This document shows positions 20,579-30,342 of a stretch of 42,253 nucleotides of DNA, one piece after another. The stretch covers positions 1 through 42,253 of the forward strand of contig NZ_LAJC01000054.1 of the NCBI RefSeq assembly GCF_000981225.1, in the 5' to 3' direction. This DNA comes from Allosalinactinospora lopnorensis (GTDB lineage Bacteria; Actinomycetota; Actinomycetes; Streptosporangiales; Streptosporangiaceae). The translations under genes were made by a program, and so were the position numbers. Every line of letters starts with the position of its first letter. Within the stretch, counting starts at the first letter, position 1. Under the pieces are notes generated by a model. That model was not told the origin of the DNA and searched no databases. It saw only the letters and a program-made list of their open reading frames with translations.

Positions 20579-21541
20579 GTGAGCTGGTCGGATTACGAGG
20601 GCCCGGAGACGGGGGAGCCCCCTGTCGATGAGGAGCCGCCTGAGGGGCCGGCGGGCAGCCCATGGGGGGAAACGCGCAGCACGGGGGCGGAACTGCTAGC
20701 CACGAGATCAAAGCCAGAATTCCCGGAACCGGAACCCTTGGAGGAGCACGGGCCGGCCAGGATCGTAGCACTGTGTAATCAGAAGGGTGGGGTTGGTAAA
20801 ACCACCACGACCATCAACCTCGGCGCGGCCATAGCGGAGTACGGAAGACGGGTGCTGCTCGTCGATTTCGACCCCCAGGGTGCCCTGTCGGTCGGCCTCG
20901 GCCGGCTCGACCCGCGTGAGCTCGACCTCACGGTGTACAACCTGCTGATGCAGCGCGACGTCGGGGTCGAGGACGTGCTGCTGAAGACCGACATCGACGG
21001 CCTGGACCTGATCCCGAGCAACATCGACCTGTCGGCGGCCGAGGTGCAGCTGGTGGGGGAGGTCGCCCGGGAGCAGATGCTGTCGCGCGCGCTGCAGCCG
21101 GTGGTCGACGACTACGACGTCGTGCTCATCGACTGCCAGCCGTCGCTGGGCCTACTCACGGTCAACGCGCTCACCGCGGCCGACGGCGTCGTGGTGCCCC
21201 TGGAATGCGAGTTCTTCGCGCTGCGCGGTGTCGCGCTGCTCATGGACACCATCCAGAAGGTTCAGGAGCGGCTGAACAACAGGCTGGTCATCGACGGTTT
21301 CCTGGGCACCATGTACGACCCGCGCACGCTGCACGCGCGGGAGGTGCTCTCCACCATCATCGACGGTTTCGGCGACAAGGTGTACGGCACCGTCATCAAC
21401 CGGACCGTCCGCTTCCCCGACGCCACGGTCGCCGGGGAGCCCATCACCCGGTTCGACTCCGCGTCGGCGGGTGCCAACTCGTATCGGGAACTGGCTAAGG
21501 AGGTGCTGGCTAGGTGGCCAAACAGCGGTCACGACGTGTGA
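20579..21541 (+). CDS. ParA/MinD-family ATPase of the scpA locus
   Basis: 320 residues. N-terminal 60 are acidic, Pro-rich and probably disordered. The ATPase begins with the deviant Walker A NQKGGVGKTTTTINLGAA, then LLVDFDPQGALSVGL (Walker A') and VVLIDCQPSLGLLTVNAL (Walker B), with YDPRTLHAREVLSTI near the end. GTG 20579 has GGGAGG at 9-base spacing; an upstream frame from 20528 lacks a site. This is the ParA homologue next to scpA (Rv1708 in M. tuberculosis), distinct from the parAB pair at oriC. Role in segregation with ScpAB is inferred from location. Confidence 0.9.
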   Translation: MSWSDYEGPETGEPPVDEEPPEGPAGSPWGETRSTGAELLATRSKPEFPEPEPLEEHGPARIVALCNQKGGVGKTTTTINLGAAIAEYGRRVLLVDFDPQGALSVGLGRLDPRELDLTVYNLLMQRDVGVEDVLLKTDIDGLDLIPSNIDLSAAEVQLVGEVAREQMLSRALQPVVDDYDVVLIDCQPSLGLLTVNALTAADGVVVPLECEFFALRGVALLMDTIQKVQERLNNRLVIDGFLGTMYDPRTLHAREVLSTIIDGFGDKVYGTVINRTVRFPDATVAGEPITRFDSASAGANSYRELAKEVLARWPNSGHDV

Positions 21542-21933
21542 CCCTGCCGGGTGCGGACGAGTTGTTCTTCCGCTCGTCCGACTCCACAGAGCCCGAGCCG
21601 GCACCCTCAGCCCCGCACAGCGAACCGCCTCCGGAGCAATCGGCGGTCCAGGCCGCCTCCTCTTCGGCGTCGCCGACGTCGCAGAAGAGGGGGGCGAAGA
21701 AGCCGCACGCGCCGCAGCCCAGCGGTCGGCAGCGCCACGACGAGAAGATCACGGTGTACATTTCCGCGCCGGAACTTCTCGCGCTGGAGCAGACCCGGCT
21801 GACGCTGCGCGCCGATCACGGCCTCGCCGCCGACCGGGGGAGGATCGTCCGCGAGGCTGTGGCGGTGCTGCTCGCCGATTTCGAGGAGCACGGCGATTCG
21901 AGCCTGCTGGTGCAGCGGCTCGTGGATGAGTGA
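21514..21933 (+). CDS. Small protein between parA and scpA, probable ribbon-helix-helix
   Basis: 139 residues, starting at GTG 21514 inside the end of parA (28-base overlap) with AAGGAGG 10 bases before. The first 70 residues are Ser/Pro/Glu-rich and probably disordered; residues 75-135 look like a DNA-binding RHH-type fold (KITVYISAPELLALEQTRLT, GRIVREAVAVLLADFEEHG). A ParA partner acting like a ParB or CopG adaptor is a reasonable inference from the overlap. A protein at the same place exists in Streptomyces (recollection). Confidence 0.75.
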   Translation: MAKQRSRRVTLPGADELFFRSSDSTEPEPAPSAPHSEPPPEQSAVQAASSSASPTSQKRGAKKPHAPQPSGRQRHDEKITVYISAPELLALEQTRLTLRADHGLAADRGRIVREAVAVLLADFEEHGDSSLLVQRLVDE

Positions 21934-21998
21934 ACAGGCATGGGCCGATGGGTGGCACACACTAGAGCCATGACCGTACACATCCCGGCCTTCGCGGC

Positions 21999-22829
21999 AT
22001 GAGCACCGAGGAGGAGACCACCGAGGGTGGCTTCCAGGTGCACCTGGAAAACTTCGAGGGCCCCTTCGACCTGCTCCTGGGGTTGATCTCCAAGCACAAG
22101 CTGGATATCACCGAGGTTGCCCTGTCGAAGGTCACCGACGAGTTCATCGCCCACATCAACGCGCACGGTGAGGCGTGGGACCTGGATCAGGCCAGTCACT
22201 TCCTGGTGGTGGCGGCCACGCTGCTGGACCTGAAGGCGGCGCGGCTGCTGCCACGCGGGGAGATCGAGGACGAGGCCGACCTCGCCCTGCTGGAGGCCCG
22301 CGACCTGCTGTTCGCGCGGCTGCTGCAGTACCGCGCCTACAAGGAGGTCGCGGCGCTGCTCTCGGAGCGTCTGGGCTCGCAGGGGCGGCGTTTCCCGCGC
22401 GCGGTTTCGCTGGAGCCGCGCTTCGCCCAGGCGCGGCCGGACGTGCTCATCAAGCTCGGGCCGCAGGAGTTCGCCGCGCTGGCGGTGCGGGCGCTGACGC
22501 CCAAGGAGCCGCCGAGTGTCCCCGTCAGCCACATCCACCAGCCTCGGACGTCGGTGCAAGAGGAGGGCCAGGCGGTGGTGCGGGCGCTGCGCGAGCAGGG
22601 GAGGCTGACGTTCGCGGAGCTGACCGCCGACTGCACCGGTACCTTCGAGATCGTGGCCCGGTTCCTCGCGCTCCTGGAGCTGTACCGGGCCGCCAACGTC
22701 GAGTTCGACCAGCCCGAACCGCTCGGGGAACTGGTCGTGACGTGGATCGGCAGCACCGAGGGCGAGGTGGCGGTGGCCGACGAGTACGACCGGGCGAAGA
22801 GCGACGAGGAGAACGGGGAGCAGACGTGA
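21999..22829 (+). CDS. scpA: Segregation and condensation protein A (kleisin)
   Basis: 276 residues. Kleisin that bridges the SMC heads: N-terminal FQVHLENFEGPFDLLLGLIS, HKLDITEVALSKVTDEFI, then a helix DQASHFLVVAATLLDLKAAR; C-terminal winged helix FAELTADCTGTFEIVARFLA, LLELYRAANVEFDQPEPLGE. No strong ribosome site before ATG 21999. Instead its ATGA overlaps the end of a 10-codon frame starting at ATG 21970, so coupling to a minileader is possible. The stop overlaps the scpB start (GTGA). Confidence 0.95.
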   Translation: MSTEEETTEGGFQVHLENFEGPFDLLLGLISKHKLDITEVALSKVTDEFIAHINAHGEAWDLDQASHFLVVAATLLDLKAARLLPRGEIEDEADLALLEARDLLFARLLQYRAYKEVAALLSERLGSQGRRFPRAVSLEPRFAQARPDVLIKLGPQEFAALAVRALTPKEPPSVPVSHIHQPRTSVQEEGQAVVRALREQGRLTFAELTADCTGTFEIVARFLALLELYRAANVEFDQPEPLGELVVTWIGSTEGEVAVADEYDRAKSDEENGEQT

Positions 22830-23428
22830 GCGTGGGGGAGAACACGCCCGAACCGCGGCCGGGCACCGGCGGGGCGCAGGACACTCTCCGGCGCGACCTG
22901 GAGGCGGTGCTGATGGTGGTCGACCAGCCCGTCGCCGAGTACGATCTCGCGCGCGCCTTCGGCCGGGACGTGCAGACGATCACGGACACCCTTGAGGAGC
23001 TGTCGCGCGAGTACACCGAGCAGGGACGCGGGTTCGACCTGCGCCAGGTCGCCGAGGGGTGGCGGATCTACACCCGCCCCGAGTGCGCGGACGTGGTCGA
23101 GCACTTCCTCAAGGAGGGCCAGGAGGTGCGGCTGACCCAGGCGGCCCTGGAGACCATGGCGGTCGTGGCCTACCGCCAGCCGGTCTCGCGCGGCAGGGTC
23201 TCGGCCGTGCGCGGTGTGAACTGTGACGGCGTTATGCGTACCCTCGTACTGCGAGGGCTGATCGAAGAGGCCGGGCAGGATCCGGAGTCGGGAGCGCTGC
23301 TCTTCCGTACCACGACCTACTTCCTGGAACGTCTCGGTCTGCGCAGCCTCGACGAACTTCCCGACCTCGCACCATTCCTGCCTGACGACATCGAAGGTAT
23401 AGACGACACCGGTGAACGCACCACGTAA
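22826..23428 (+). CDS. scpB: Segregation and condensation protein B
   Basis: 200 residues. Two winged helices that bind ScpA in the SMC complex: DLEAVLMVVDQPVAEYDLAR and VRLTQAALETMAVVAYRQPV, then SAVRGVNCDGVMRTLVLRGL and FRTTTYFLERLGLRSLDELP. GTG 22826 overlaps the scpA stop and has GGGGAG before it. The last 17 bases overlap rluB. Confidence 0.95.
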   Translation: MSVGENTPEPRPGTGGAQDTLRRDLEAVLMVVDQPVAEYDLARAFGRDVQTITDTLEELSREYTEQGRGFDLRQVAEGWRIYTRPECADVVEHFLKEGQEVRLTQAALETMAVVAYRQPVSRGRVSAVRGVNCDGVMRTLVLRGLIEEAGQDPESGALLFRTTTYFLERLGLRSLDELPDLAPFLPDDIEGIDDTGERTT

Positions 23429-24581
23429 GAACCCCAAGTCCCGCGGTGAGCGGGACGCCCACGACCAGCGCGGTGAGCGCGGTCGATCCGCACCGCGCGG
23501 TGAGCGCGGCGCCGACTCCGGCGACAGGAGGCGCCGGCAGCAGCGGGAGGACCGCGGCTCGGAGCGCTCCGGAAACGACAAGGAACGCGGCGGTAACCGC
23601 CGTGATGGCCGCGACCGGCGCGACGGCCGCGGCGGCAAGGGCGACCGCGGTTCGTCCCCCGGCACGCGCCGGGGCGACCAGGGCCCCGAACGGTCTCCCC
23701 GTTCCAAGGAGAAGACATCCGACCACCGCAGCAAGCGCCAGGCGGAGAACCAGCTCTCGATCGCGGCGCGCGAGCGGCTGAAAACGTTGCGGGCCGAGTA
23801 CGACCCGCGCGACGACGACCATTCCGACGAGGAGCGCGACACCTACCAGGACGTCCCCGGCGGCATCCGGCTGCAGAAGGCCCTCGCCCAGGCCGGGGTG
23901 GCCAGCCGGCGGGCCAGTGAGGAGATGATCGCGGCCGGCCGGGTGTCGGTGGACGGCCAGACCGTGCGCCGCTTCGGCGCCCGCGTCGATCCGCAGACCT
24001 CGGAGATCCGGGTCGACGGCATGCTGGTGGCCACCGCCCCCGACCTGCTGTACTACGCGCTGAACAAACCTCGCGGCGTCGTCAGCACGATGTGGGATCC
24101 CGAGGGGCGCCCCACCCTGGCCGATTACGCCGGGCAGACCGAGGAGCGCCTGTTCCACGTCGGCCGCCTCGACACCGATACCGAAGGCCTGATCCTCCTC
24201 ACCAACGACGGTGAACTGGCCAACCGCCTGACACATCCCCGCTATAAGGTCGTCAAGACCTACATGGCCAAGGTGCCGGGCCCGGTGCCGCGCAGCGTCG
24301 TCAAGTCGATCCGCGAAGGCGTCGAACTGGACGACGGCCCCGTCAAGGTCGACTCCTTCCGGGTGGTGGAGAACCTGCACCCCAAGGCGCTGGTGGAGGT
24401 GCAGCTGCACGAAGGCCGCAAGCATGTCGTGCGGCGGCTGCTGGACGCCGTGAGCCACCCGGTCTCCGAGCTCGCGCGTACCCAGATCGGTCCGATCGGG
24501 CTGAACGCGCTGAAGCCGGGGACGGTGCGGGCGCTGACGGCGAAGGAAGTCAGTGAGCTCTACACCGCCGCCGGGATGTAG
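23412..24581 (+). CDS. RluB-family rRNA pseudouridine synthase with long basic N-terminal region
   Basis: 389 residues. Residues 1-140 are Arg/Gly/Asp-rich low complexity with repeated GER units (SRGERDAHDQRGERGRS), likely disordered and RNA-binding. Residues 148-195 are an S4 domain (IRLQKALAQAGVASRRASEE). The catalytic domain has the family motif VGRLDTDTEGLILLTNDGEL with the catalytic Asp, and LVEVQLHEGRKHVVRRLLDA. Predicted to modify 23S rRNA near position 2605. GTG 23412 overlaps scpB; no strong ribosome site, so coupled translation is likely. Confidence 0.92.
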   Translation: MNAPRKNPKSRGERDAHDQRGERGRSAPRGERGADSGDRRRRQQREDRGSERSGNDKERGGNRRDGRDRRDGRGGKGDRGSSPGTRRGDQGPERSPRSKEKTSDHRSKRQAENQLSIAARERLKTLRAEYDPRDDDHSDEERDTYQDVPGGIRLQKALAQAGVASRRASEEMIAAGRVSVDGQTVRRFGARVDPQTSEIRVDGMLVATAPDLLYYALNKPRGVVSTMWDPEGRPTLADYAGQTEERLFHVGRLDTDTEGLILLTNDGELANRLTHPRYKVVKTYMAKVPGPVPRSVVKSIREGVELDDGPVKVDSFRVVENLHPKALVEVQLHEGRKHVVRRLLDAVSHPVSELARTQIGPIGLNALKPGTVRALTAKEVSELYTAAGM

Positions 24582-24637
24582 CCTCCTGGCCCGGAGGCCT
24601 AAGGGTGCGACCGAGTACTGAGAAGGACGGGCGATAC

Positions 24638-25000
24638 GTGGCGGTACGAGCGATTCGCGGTGCGGTTCAGGTGGAGGCGGACGAGCGTGAGCTCGTCCTG
24701 GATGCCACGACCGAGCTGGTCTCCGAGGTCATCCGGCGCAACGAGCTGGCGGTCGACGACGTGATCAGCGTGATTTTCACCGCTACCCCCGATCTCACCT
24801 CGGAGTTTCCGGCGCTGGCCGTGCGCAAGCTCGGTTTCACCGATGTCCCGCTGATGTGCGCCTCCGAGATCGCCGTCCCGCACGGCCTGCCGAGGGTGGT
24901 GCGGCTCATGGCGCACGTCGAGACCGACAGGTCGAAGTCGGAGCTGCAGCACGTCTACCTGCGCGGGGCGCAGGCACTGCGCCTGGACATCGCGCAGTAG
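24638..25000 (+). CDS. aroH: Chorismate mutase, AroH class
   Basis: 120 residues, trimeric pseudo-alpha/beta-barrel type as in B. subtilis. Converts chorismate to prephenate for Phe and Tyr. Active-site residues correspond to those of the B. subtilis enzyme: Arg7, Cys74 and Glu77 in MCASEIAVPHGLPR, Arg89, Tyr107 in HVYLRGAQALRLD. GTG 24638 is chosen for its AAGGA site; an earlier start at 24605 adds 11 non-homologous residues. It lies just ahead of tyrA, which uses its product, with one small gene between them. Confidence 0.93.
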   Translation: MAVRAIRGAVQVEADERELVLDATTELVSEVIRRNELAVDDVISVIFTATPDLTSEFPALAVRKLGFTDVPLMCASEIAVPHGLPRVVRLMAHVETDRSKSELQHVYLRGAQALRLDIAQ

Positions 25001-25150
25001 GCGAGGCGGCGGGACAGCGGTGGGCGTCCTCGGGCCACCGGATCTCACGGAACGCCAGCGGGTCATGACACAGGGGCGTTAAGCTTCGCGTACGGTCCCG
25101 TGTTCACCGGAACACTTCGGGGCGATCCGACCAAGTTCAACGGAGGTTCT

Positions 25151-25438
25151 GTGTCCCAGCCGGAGTTGCGTGCGACCACTCCTGGGAACGGCTCGTCCGA
25201 GACACCCCTGGAGAAGCAGGACAGCGAGCCGGGCGGGGTTCAACCCATGGTCACCGCGTCCCTGCGGCTGCCCGCCTACGTCGTGGAGAGGCTCAAGTCA
25301 GAGGCCGAGCAGGAAGGGGTCCGCGCCATCGTGCTCATCAGGCGGGTCCTCGAGGACCACGTCCGCGGGCTCGGCACCGACCTGCAGGGGATCCGGTCCC
25401 AGCTGGACCGGATTGAGAAGGCGGTAGCCCGGTCCTGA
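25151..25438 (+). CDS. Small conserved-looking protein, unknown function
   Basis: 95 residues from GTG 25151, with GGAGG five bases before. The first 45 are polar and probably disordered. The rest reads VTASLRLPAYVVERLKSEAE and IVLIRRVLEDHVRGLG, like the strand-helix-helix of CopG/Arc proteins, with a final helix DLQGIRSQLDRIEKAVA. DNA binding is an inference. Sits between aroH and tyrA. Confidence 0.65.
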   Translation: MSQPELRATTPGNGSSETPLEKQDSEPGGVQPMVTASLRLPAYVVERLKSEAEQEGVRAIVLIRRVLEDHVRGLGTDLQGIRSQLDRIEKAVARS

Positions 25439-25512
25439 CCCGGGCTATGCGCGGGTCCCTTACGCTGGAGGGAACCACCGGTCTGGCCAGGACAACGGGG
25501 AGAAACGACCTG

Positions 25513-26591
25513 ATGATCCAGCGTGCGATCGTGGTGGGCGCCGGGCTGATCGGGACGTCCATCGCGCTGGCGCTGCGCGAACGCGGCGTCGAGGTGGCAC
25601 TCGGTGATCCCGACGCCGCGTCCCTGCGGCTGGCCTGCGATCTCGGGGCGGGAACGGTCCTCGATCTCGACGCCTTGGATCACCCCGCCGACGTAGCGGT
25701 CGTCGCGGCACCGCCCGCCGCCATCCCCGCTGTCCTGCGTGATCTTCAGGACCGGGGGGCGGCCCACGTCTACACCGACTGCGCCAGTGTCAAGGACGGC
25801 GTGGTCACCGAGTCCGCCCGCCTCGGCTGCGACCTCGCCACCTACGTGCCCGGTCACCCAATGGGGGGCAGAGAGAAACACGGCCCCAGCGCCGCCCGCG
25901 CTGACCTCTTCCTCGGCCGGTCCTGGGCGCTGTGCCCCACGGGAAAGACCGATCCGGGGGCGGTCGCCACGACGACCGAACTGGCGAGGCTCTGCGGCGC
26001 CGAGCCGCTCACCCTCGATGCCGCCACGCATGACCGTGCCGTCGCCCTGATCTCGCACGCCCCCCATGTCGCCGCGTCCGCGGTCGCGGCGCGGATGATC
26101 GGCGGCGACGACAGCGCCTTGGCGCTGGCCGGACAGGGGGTGCGGGACGTCACCCGCATCGCCGGCGGCGATCCGGGAATGTGGCTGGAGATCCTGCGGA
26201 ACAACGCCGCACCGGTCGCTGAGGTCCTGGAGGGGATCGCCACCGACCTCGCGGCAACGGCCCGCGCGCTGCGCGCCGCCGGGGACGGCACCACGGAAAC
26301 CGTGCACGACCTGCTGGAACGCGGCCGCAGAGGGCATGACCGGATCCCGGGCAAACGCGGCGCGCAGCGTGTCCCCGACTATGCGGTACTGCCCGTCGTC
26401 ATCCCCGACGAGCCCGACTCGCTCGGCCGGCTGTTCGCCGCCGTGGGGGCCGCCGGGATCAACATCGAAGACGTCCGGATCGATCACAGCCCGGGACTGC
26501 CCGTCGGTGTGGCCCAGCTCTACGTGCTGCCGGGAGCCGTCACCGATCTGGCGCGTGTCCTGGCAGACCAGGCTGGTCGGTGCACGCCTGA
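25513..26591 (+). CDS. tyrA: Prephenate dehydrogenase, with one apparent base deletion near 26571
   Basis: 359 residues after frame repair. NAD(P)-dependent oxidative decarboxylation of prephenate to 4-hydroxyphenylpyruvate. Rossmann motif IVVGAGLIGTSIALALRERG at the N terminus, then TDCASVKDGVVTE, YVPGHPMGGREKHGP with the catalytic His, and DRAVALISHAPHV. A C-terminal ACT domain (AVLPVVIPDEPDSLGRLFAA, GAAGINIEDVRIDH) may give tyrosine feedback. One added G near 26571 gives LADQGWSVHA and stop 26589-26591; otherwise 18 unrelated residues are added. ATG 25513 is preceded by GGGGAG. Confidence 0.9.
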
Positions 26592-26680
26592 AAGGGCGGA
26601 CCGGGCCGGCCCCCTATGGCGCGGCTGTACCCTGTTTCGTTGAGAAGAGATGGAACCGAACCCCGGAGGAGAGAACCGAC

Positions 26681-27460
26681 GTGAGCGCGCAGGGCAACGC
26701 TCGGGCTGCCGCGGCCGGCGAGGACCGGTCCGCTCCCCGCGCGAGCGGGGACGACCCCGCCGAAGGGATCGTCATCGCCATCGACGGTCCGTCCGGGTCA
26801 GGCAAGTCCAGCACGGCCAGGGGAGCGGCGGAAGCGCGCGACCTGAGGTACCTCGACACCGGGGCGATGTACCGGGCGCTGACGTGGTGGATGCTGCAGA
26901 ACGACATCGACACCACCGACGCGGCGGCCGTCGCCGCAGCGTGCTCCCGCCCGGTCGTCACCATGGGCACCGACCCGTCGGCACCCGCCGTCCGAGTGGA
27001 CGGTACCGATGTCGCCCGGGCGATCAGGACCCAGGAGGTCACCGCGAACGTCAGCGCCGTCAGCGCCGTGGCCGAGGTGCGCGAACGGCTCGTCGCCCTC
27101 CAGCGCGACATCATCGCCGAGGCCCGGAGCGAATCGGGGGGCATCGTCGTCGAAGGCCGCGACATCACGACCGTCGTCGCTCCCAACGCCGAGGTCAAGA
27201 TCTACCTGACCGCCAGTGCCGAGGCGCGCGCCCAGCGGCGCAGCAGGGAAGTACGGACGAGTGACATCGCGGCGACCCAGGCCGATCTGGCGCGGCGCGA
27301 CCTGCTCGACTCCAGCCGCGCGGACTCCCCGCTGACCCGGACCGAAGAGGCGATGGAGCTGGAGACCACCGGGCTCTCCCTGGACGAGGTCGTCGCCCTC
27401 GTCGCCAAACTGGTCGACGAGGCCAAGGGCGAGGCCGCACGCAGCGTCGGCGTGCTCTGA
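26681..27460 (+). CDS. cmk: Cytidylate kinase
   Basis: 259 residues, including a 30-residue polar N-terminal tail. Phosphorylates CMP and dCMP. P-loop [20 protein letters not shown], then [19 protein letters not shown], the nucleotide-binding [20 protein letters not shown], and the lid [10 protein letters not shown] with [19 protein letters not shown] 26681 follows a strong GGAGGAGA site. It precedes der as in mycobacteria. Confidence 0.95.
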   Translation: MSAQGNARAAAAGEDRSAPRASGDDPAEGIVIAIDGPSGSGKSSTARGAAEARDLRYLDTGAMYRALTWWMLQNDIDTTDAAAVAAACSRPVVTMGTDPSAPAVRVDGTDVARAIRTQEVTANVSAVSAVAEVRERLVALQRDIIAEARSESGGIVVEGRDITTVVAPNAEVKIYLTASAEARAQRRSREVRTSDIAATQADLARRDLLDSSRADSPLTRTEEAMELETTGLSLDEVVALVAKLVDEAKGEAARSVGVL

Positions 27461-27501
27461 GCGCGGTACCGCACCGTGCCCGCGGTGCACCGAGAACAAG
27501 C

Positions 27502-27537
27502 TGGCCCCACGGCACGCGTCCTGGGCGCGTGGGGCCA
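27502..27537 (+). terminator. Stem-loop between cmk and der
   Basis: TGGCCCCACG (27502-27511) pairs with CGTGGGGCCA (27528-27537) across a 16-base loop that can itself pair further. No T run; the stem ends 26 bases before the der ATG, so it could terminate, attenuate or stabilise the message. Confidence 0.45.
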
Positions 27538-27563
27538 TCGCCACCAGGAGAAAGACGTATTCG

Positions 27564-28979
27564 ATGAGTGAGCGCACATACGCCCCGGCCGAAGCGCCCG
27601 GCGAGGACGAGAAGACCGCCGTCAAACCGGTGGTGGCCGTCGTGGGGCGGCCCAATGTCGGCAAGTCCTCCCTTGTGAACCGGATCATCGGCCGCCGCCA
27701 GGCGGTCGTGGAGGACGTCCCCGGAGTGACACGGGACCGGGTGGCCTACGACGCGTCGTGGCGGGAGCGGGAGTTCACGCTCGTCGACACCGGTGGGTGG
27801 GACATCAACGTCAGCGGGCTCGCCGCGATGGTGGCCCGCCAGGCCGAGTACGCGGCCCAGACCGCTGATGTCGTCCTGTTCGTCGTGGACGCCACGGTCG
27901 GCATCACCGACGCCGACGAGGCCGTGACGCGGGTGCTGCGTGCGGCTGGGAAACCCGTGGTGCTCGCGGCCAACAAGGTCGACGGTGAGATGCAGGAGCC
28001 CGAGGTCATGGCACTGTGGAACCTCGGCATCGGTGAACCCTACCCCGTCAGCGCTATACACGGGCGGGGTTCGGGCGACCTGCTCGACGCCGTGCTGGCG
28101 GCGTTCCCCGAACAGCCGGAGGGCGGCGGCCTCGACGAGGAGGGCGGCCCGCGCCGGATCGCGCTGGTGGGCCGCCCCAACGTCGGCAAGTCCAGCCTGC
28201 TGAACAAGGTCGCGGGGGAGGACCGTGTCGTGGTCGACCCGGTGGCCGGAACCACCCGCGACTCCGTGGACGAGTTCATCGAACTGGGCGCTAAGACCTG
28301 GAAGTTCATCGACACCGCCGGGATCCGGCGCCGGTTCCGCGCGCTCCAGGGCGCCGACTACTACGCCACCATGCGCACCACCGCGGCGCTGGCGCGGGCC
28401 GAGGTCGCCGTCGTGCTCATGGATGTCAGCGAGCCGCTGGCGGAGCAGGACATCCGCGTCGTCGAGCAGGTCGTCGAGGCGGGCCGGGCGCTGGTTCTGG
28501 CGTTCAACAAGTGGGACACCCTCGACGAGGAGCGCCGGTACTACCTCGAGAAGGAGATCGACCGCCAGCTTTCGCGCGTCTCCTGGGCTCCGCGGGTGAA
28601 CATCTCCGCCAAGACCGGGCGGCACATGGAGAAGCTCGTCCCGGCGATCGAAACCGGGTTGGCGAGCTGGGACACCCGTATCCCGACGGGGCGGCTGAAC
28701 GGCTGGCTCAAGGAGCTCGTGGCGGCCAAGCCCCCGCCGGTGCGCGGCGGACGGCAGCCCAAGATCCTCTTCGCCACGCAGGCAGGCGTCCGCCCGCCGC
28801 ACTTCATCCTCTTCACCACGGGCTTTCTGGAGGACGGCTACCGGCGCTTCATCGAACGCCGGCTGCGGGAGGACTTCGGCTTCGAAGGGTCCCCGATCAA
28901 GCTGAGCATGCGCATCCGGGAGAAGAAGGGCGGGGGCAAGGCGTCGAAGGGCAGCGTCCGCCCCGACTGGAACCGCTAG
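27564..28979 (+). CDS. der: Ribosome biogenesis GTPase Der (EngA)
   Basis: 471 residues, complete. Tandem GTPase domains: first [20 protein letters not shown] (residues about 28-47) with DTGGWD and NKVDG; second [18 protein letters not shown] (about 204-221) with DTAGIRRR and NKWDT. C-terminal KH-like domain ([19 protein letters not shown]). Needed for 50S assembly. ATG 27564 with upstream AGGAG. The basic tail [16 protein letters not shown] is typical of actinobacterial Der. Confidence 0.96.
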   Translation: MSERTYAPAEAPGEDEKTAVKPVVAVVGRPNVGKSSLVNRIIGRRQAVVEDVPGVTRDRVAYDASWREREFTLVDTGGWDINVSGLAAMVARQAEYAAQTADVVLFVVDATVGITDADEAVTRVLRAAGKPVVLAANKVDGEMQEPEVMALWNLGIGEPYPVSAIHGRGSGDLLDAVLAAFPEQPEGGGLDEEGGPRRIALVGRPNVGKSSLLNKVAGEDRVVVDPVAGTTRDSVDEFIELGAKTWKFIDTAGIRRRFRALQGADYYATMRTTAALARAEVAVVLMDVSEPLAEQDIRVVEQVVEAGRALVLAFNKWDTLDEERRYYLEKEIDRQLSRVSWAPRVNISAKTGRHMEKLVPAIETGLASWDTRIPTGRLNGWLKELVAAKPPPVRGGRQPKILFATQAGVRPPHFILFTTGFLEDGYRRFIERRLREDFGFEGSPIKLSMRIREKKGGGKASKGSVRPDWNR

Positions 28980-28989
28980 TCGCAGGCGT

Positions 28990-29028
28990 ACGGCGGCCCG
29001 CACCGGAACCCCCGGTGCGGGCCGCCGT
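28990..29028. terminator. Bidirectional terminator between der and the efflux gene
   Basis: Perfect 17-base arms (28990-29006 and 29012-29028) with a 5-base loop AACCC, placed between two convergent genes and able to serve both. Confidence 0.85.
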
Positions 29029-29064
29029 GTATTCCCTCTCCGCGGGGAACGGGGCCCCGGACGG

Positions 29065-30342
29065 TCAGATCGCGGACTCCGCGTGCCCGCGCACGGCGGC
29101 GGTGACGAAGATGCCTGTGGCGACCACCGCGGTGCCGAGCATGACCAGGATCATGCTGGCCAGCGTGGCCTCACCCGTGCTGGTGAGGCCGGCGGCGGAC
29201 GCGAGGACGCCGCCCAGGGCGAACTGCAGTGTCCCGAGCAGCGCCGAACTGGTGCCGGCGACGGAGGCCGGCTGGCTGGCCACGGCGAGCGTGGTGGCGT
29301 TGGGCGAGATGAGCCCGGTGCAGAACATCATCACGAAGAGCACCGCGGTGACCGACACCAGGCCCGCGTTCCCGCTGAAGCCGAGTCCGGCGAGCAGCAC
29401 AACGGAGAAGAGAGCTCCGAACAGGCCCGCGTACAGCCGCCGGGAGGTGTGCATCCTCCCGATGAGGACCACGTTGAACTGGTTGCCCAGGATCATGCCG
29501 AGAGTGTTGATCCCGAAGATCAGGCTGAACTGCTGGGGTGTCGCCCCGAACTCCTCCTGCGAGACGAACGAGAACGCGGAGATGTAGGTGAAGGTCATAG
29601 CGAAGCTCAGCGCCATCGTCAGGGAAGGGGCGATGAAACGCGGGTCGCGCAGCATGCGCGCGAACGTGCGCAGCATGACGGCGAAGTCCTGCCGTCGCCG
29701 GTTCTCGGGAGGCAGGGTCTCCGGCAGCCCGAAGAAGACCAGGCCGACCCCGGCCAGTCCGGCCAGCCCGAGTACGGCGAAGATGAGCTGCCAGGAGCCG
29801 GCCAGCAGGAGCTGGCCGCCGAGCATCGGGCCCAGCATCGGGGCGAGGCCGACGAGCAGCACGAGCCGGGAGAAGAAGCGTGCGGCGGAGTCACCGCTGA
29901 AGGTGTCGCGGACCACCGCCCGCGAGATCACCATCCCCGACGCCGCCGCGACCCCCTGGACGAAGCGGAGCGCGCTGAACATCTCCGCCGAGGTGACCGT
30001 CATGCACAGGAACGAGGTGGCGGTGAACACCGCCATGCCGATCAGCAGGGGGCGCCTGCGCCCCCACTGGTCGCTGAGCGGGCCGAGCACCAACTGGCCC
30101 AGGGCGAGCCCGACCATGACGGCCGTGAGCGTCAGCTGGATCTGGGACTCGGCCGCGTTCAGGTCCGCTGCGATTTCCGGGAACGCCGGGAGGTAGAGGT
30201 CTGTGGCCAGCGAGCTGGTGGCGGAGAGCACGCCTAGCACGAAGACGAGCAGCACGACGGAGCGGCGAGGGTGCGGCGAGGATGCGGGCGCCGCAGAGGG
30301 GCGGCGGACCGGCATGCGAGGACGCACATCGACAAGGCTCAC
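29065..30342 (-). CDS. Bcr/CflA-type multidrug efflux MFS transporter
   Basis: 425 residues with 12 predicted membrane helices. Family features: first-helix motif ATDLYLPAFPEIAADL, the loop 2-3 motif GPLSDQWGRRRPLLIG, and GLAPMLGPMLGGQLL in helix 5. Drug:H+ antiport across the inner membrane; the substrate is unknown (bicyclomycin, sulfonamide or chloramphenicol in relatives). GTG 30342 has GGAG at 6-base spacing. The upstream region has a run read as CCCCCCTTTTTTC on this strand, see findings. Confidence 0.9.
   Translation of the reverse strand: MSLVDVRPRMPVRRPSAAPASSPHPRRSVVLLVFVLGVLSATSSLATDLYLPAFPEIAADLNAAESQIQLTLTAVMVGLALGQLVLGPLSDQWGRRRPLLIGMAVFTATSFLCMTVTSAEMFSALRFVQGVAAASGMVISRAVVRDTFSGDSAARFFSRLVLLVGLAPMLGPMLGGQLLLAGSWQLIFAVLGLAGLAGVGLVFFGLPETLPPENRRRQDFAVMLRTFARMLRDPRFIAPSLTMALSFAMTFTYISAFSFVSQEEFGATPQQFSLIFGINTLGMILGNQFNVVLIGRMHTSRRLYAGLFGALFSVVLLAGLGFSGNAGLVSVTAVLFVMMFCTGLISPNATTLAVASQPASVAGTSSALLGTLQFALGGVLASAAGLTSTGEATLASMILVMLGTAVVATGIFVTAAVRGHAESAI

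Noticed and set aside
28981-29587. Frame running on past der on the plus strand
   Set aside because: It crosses a 17-base-pair terminator and lies antisense to the efflux pump.
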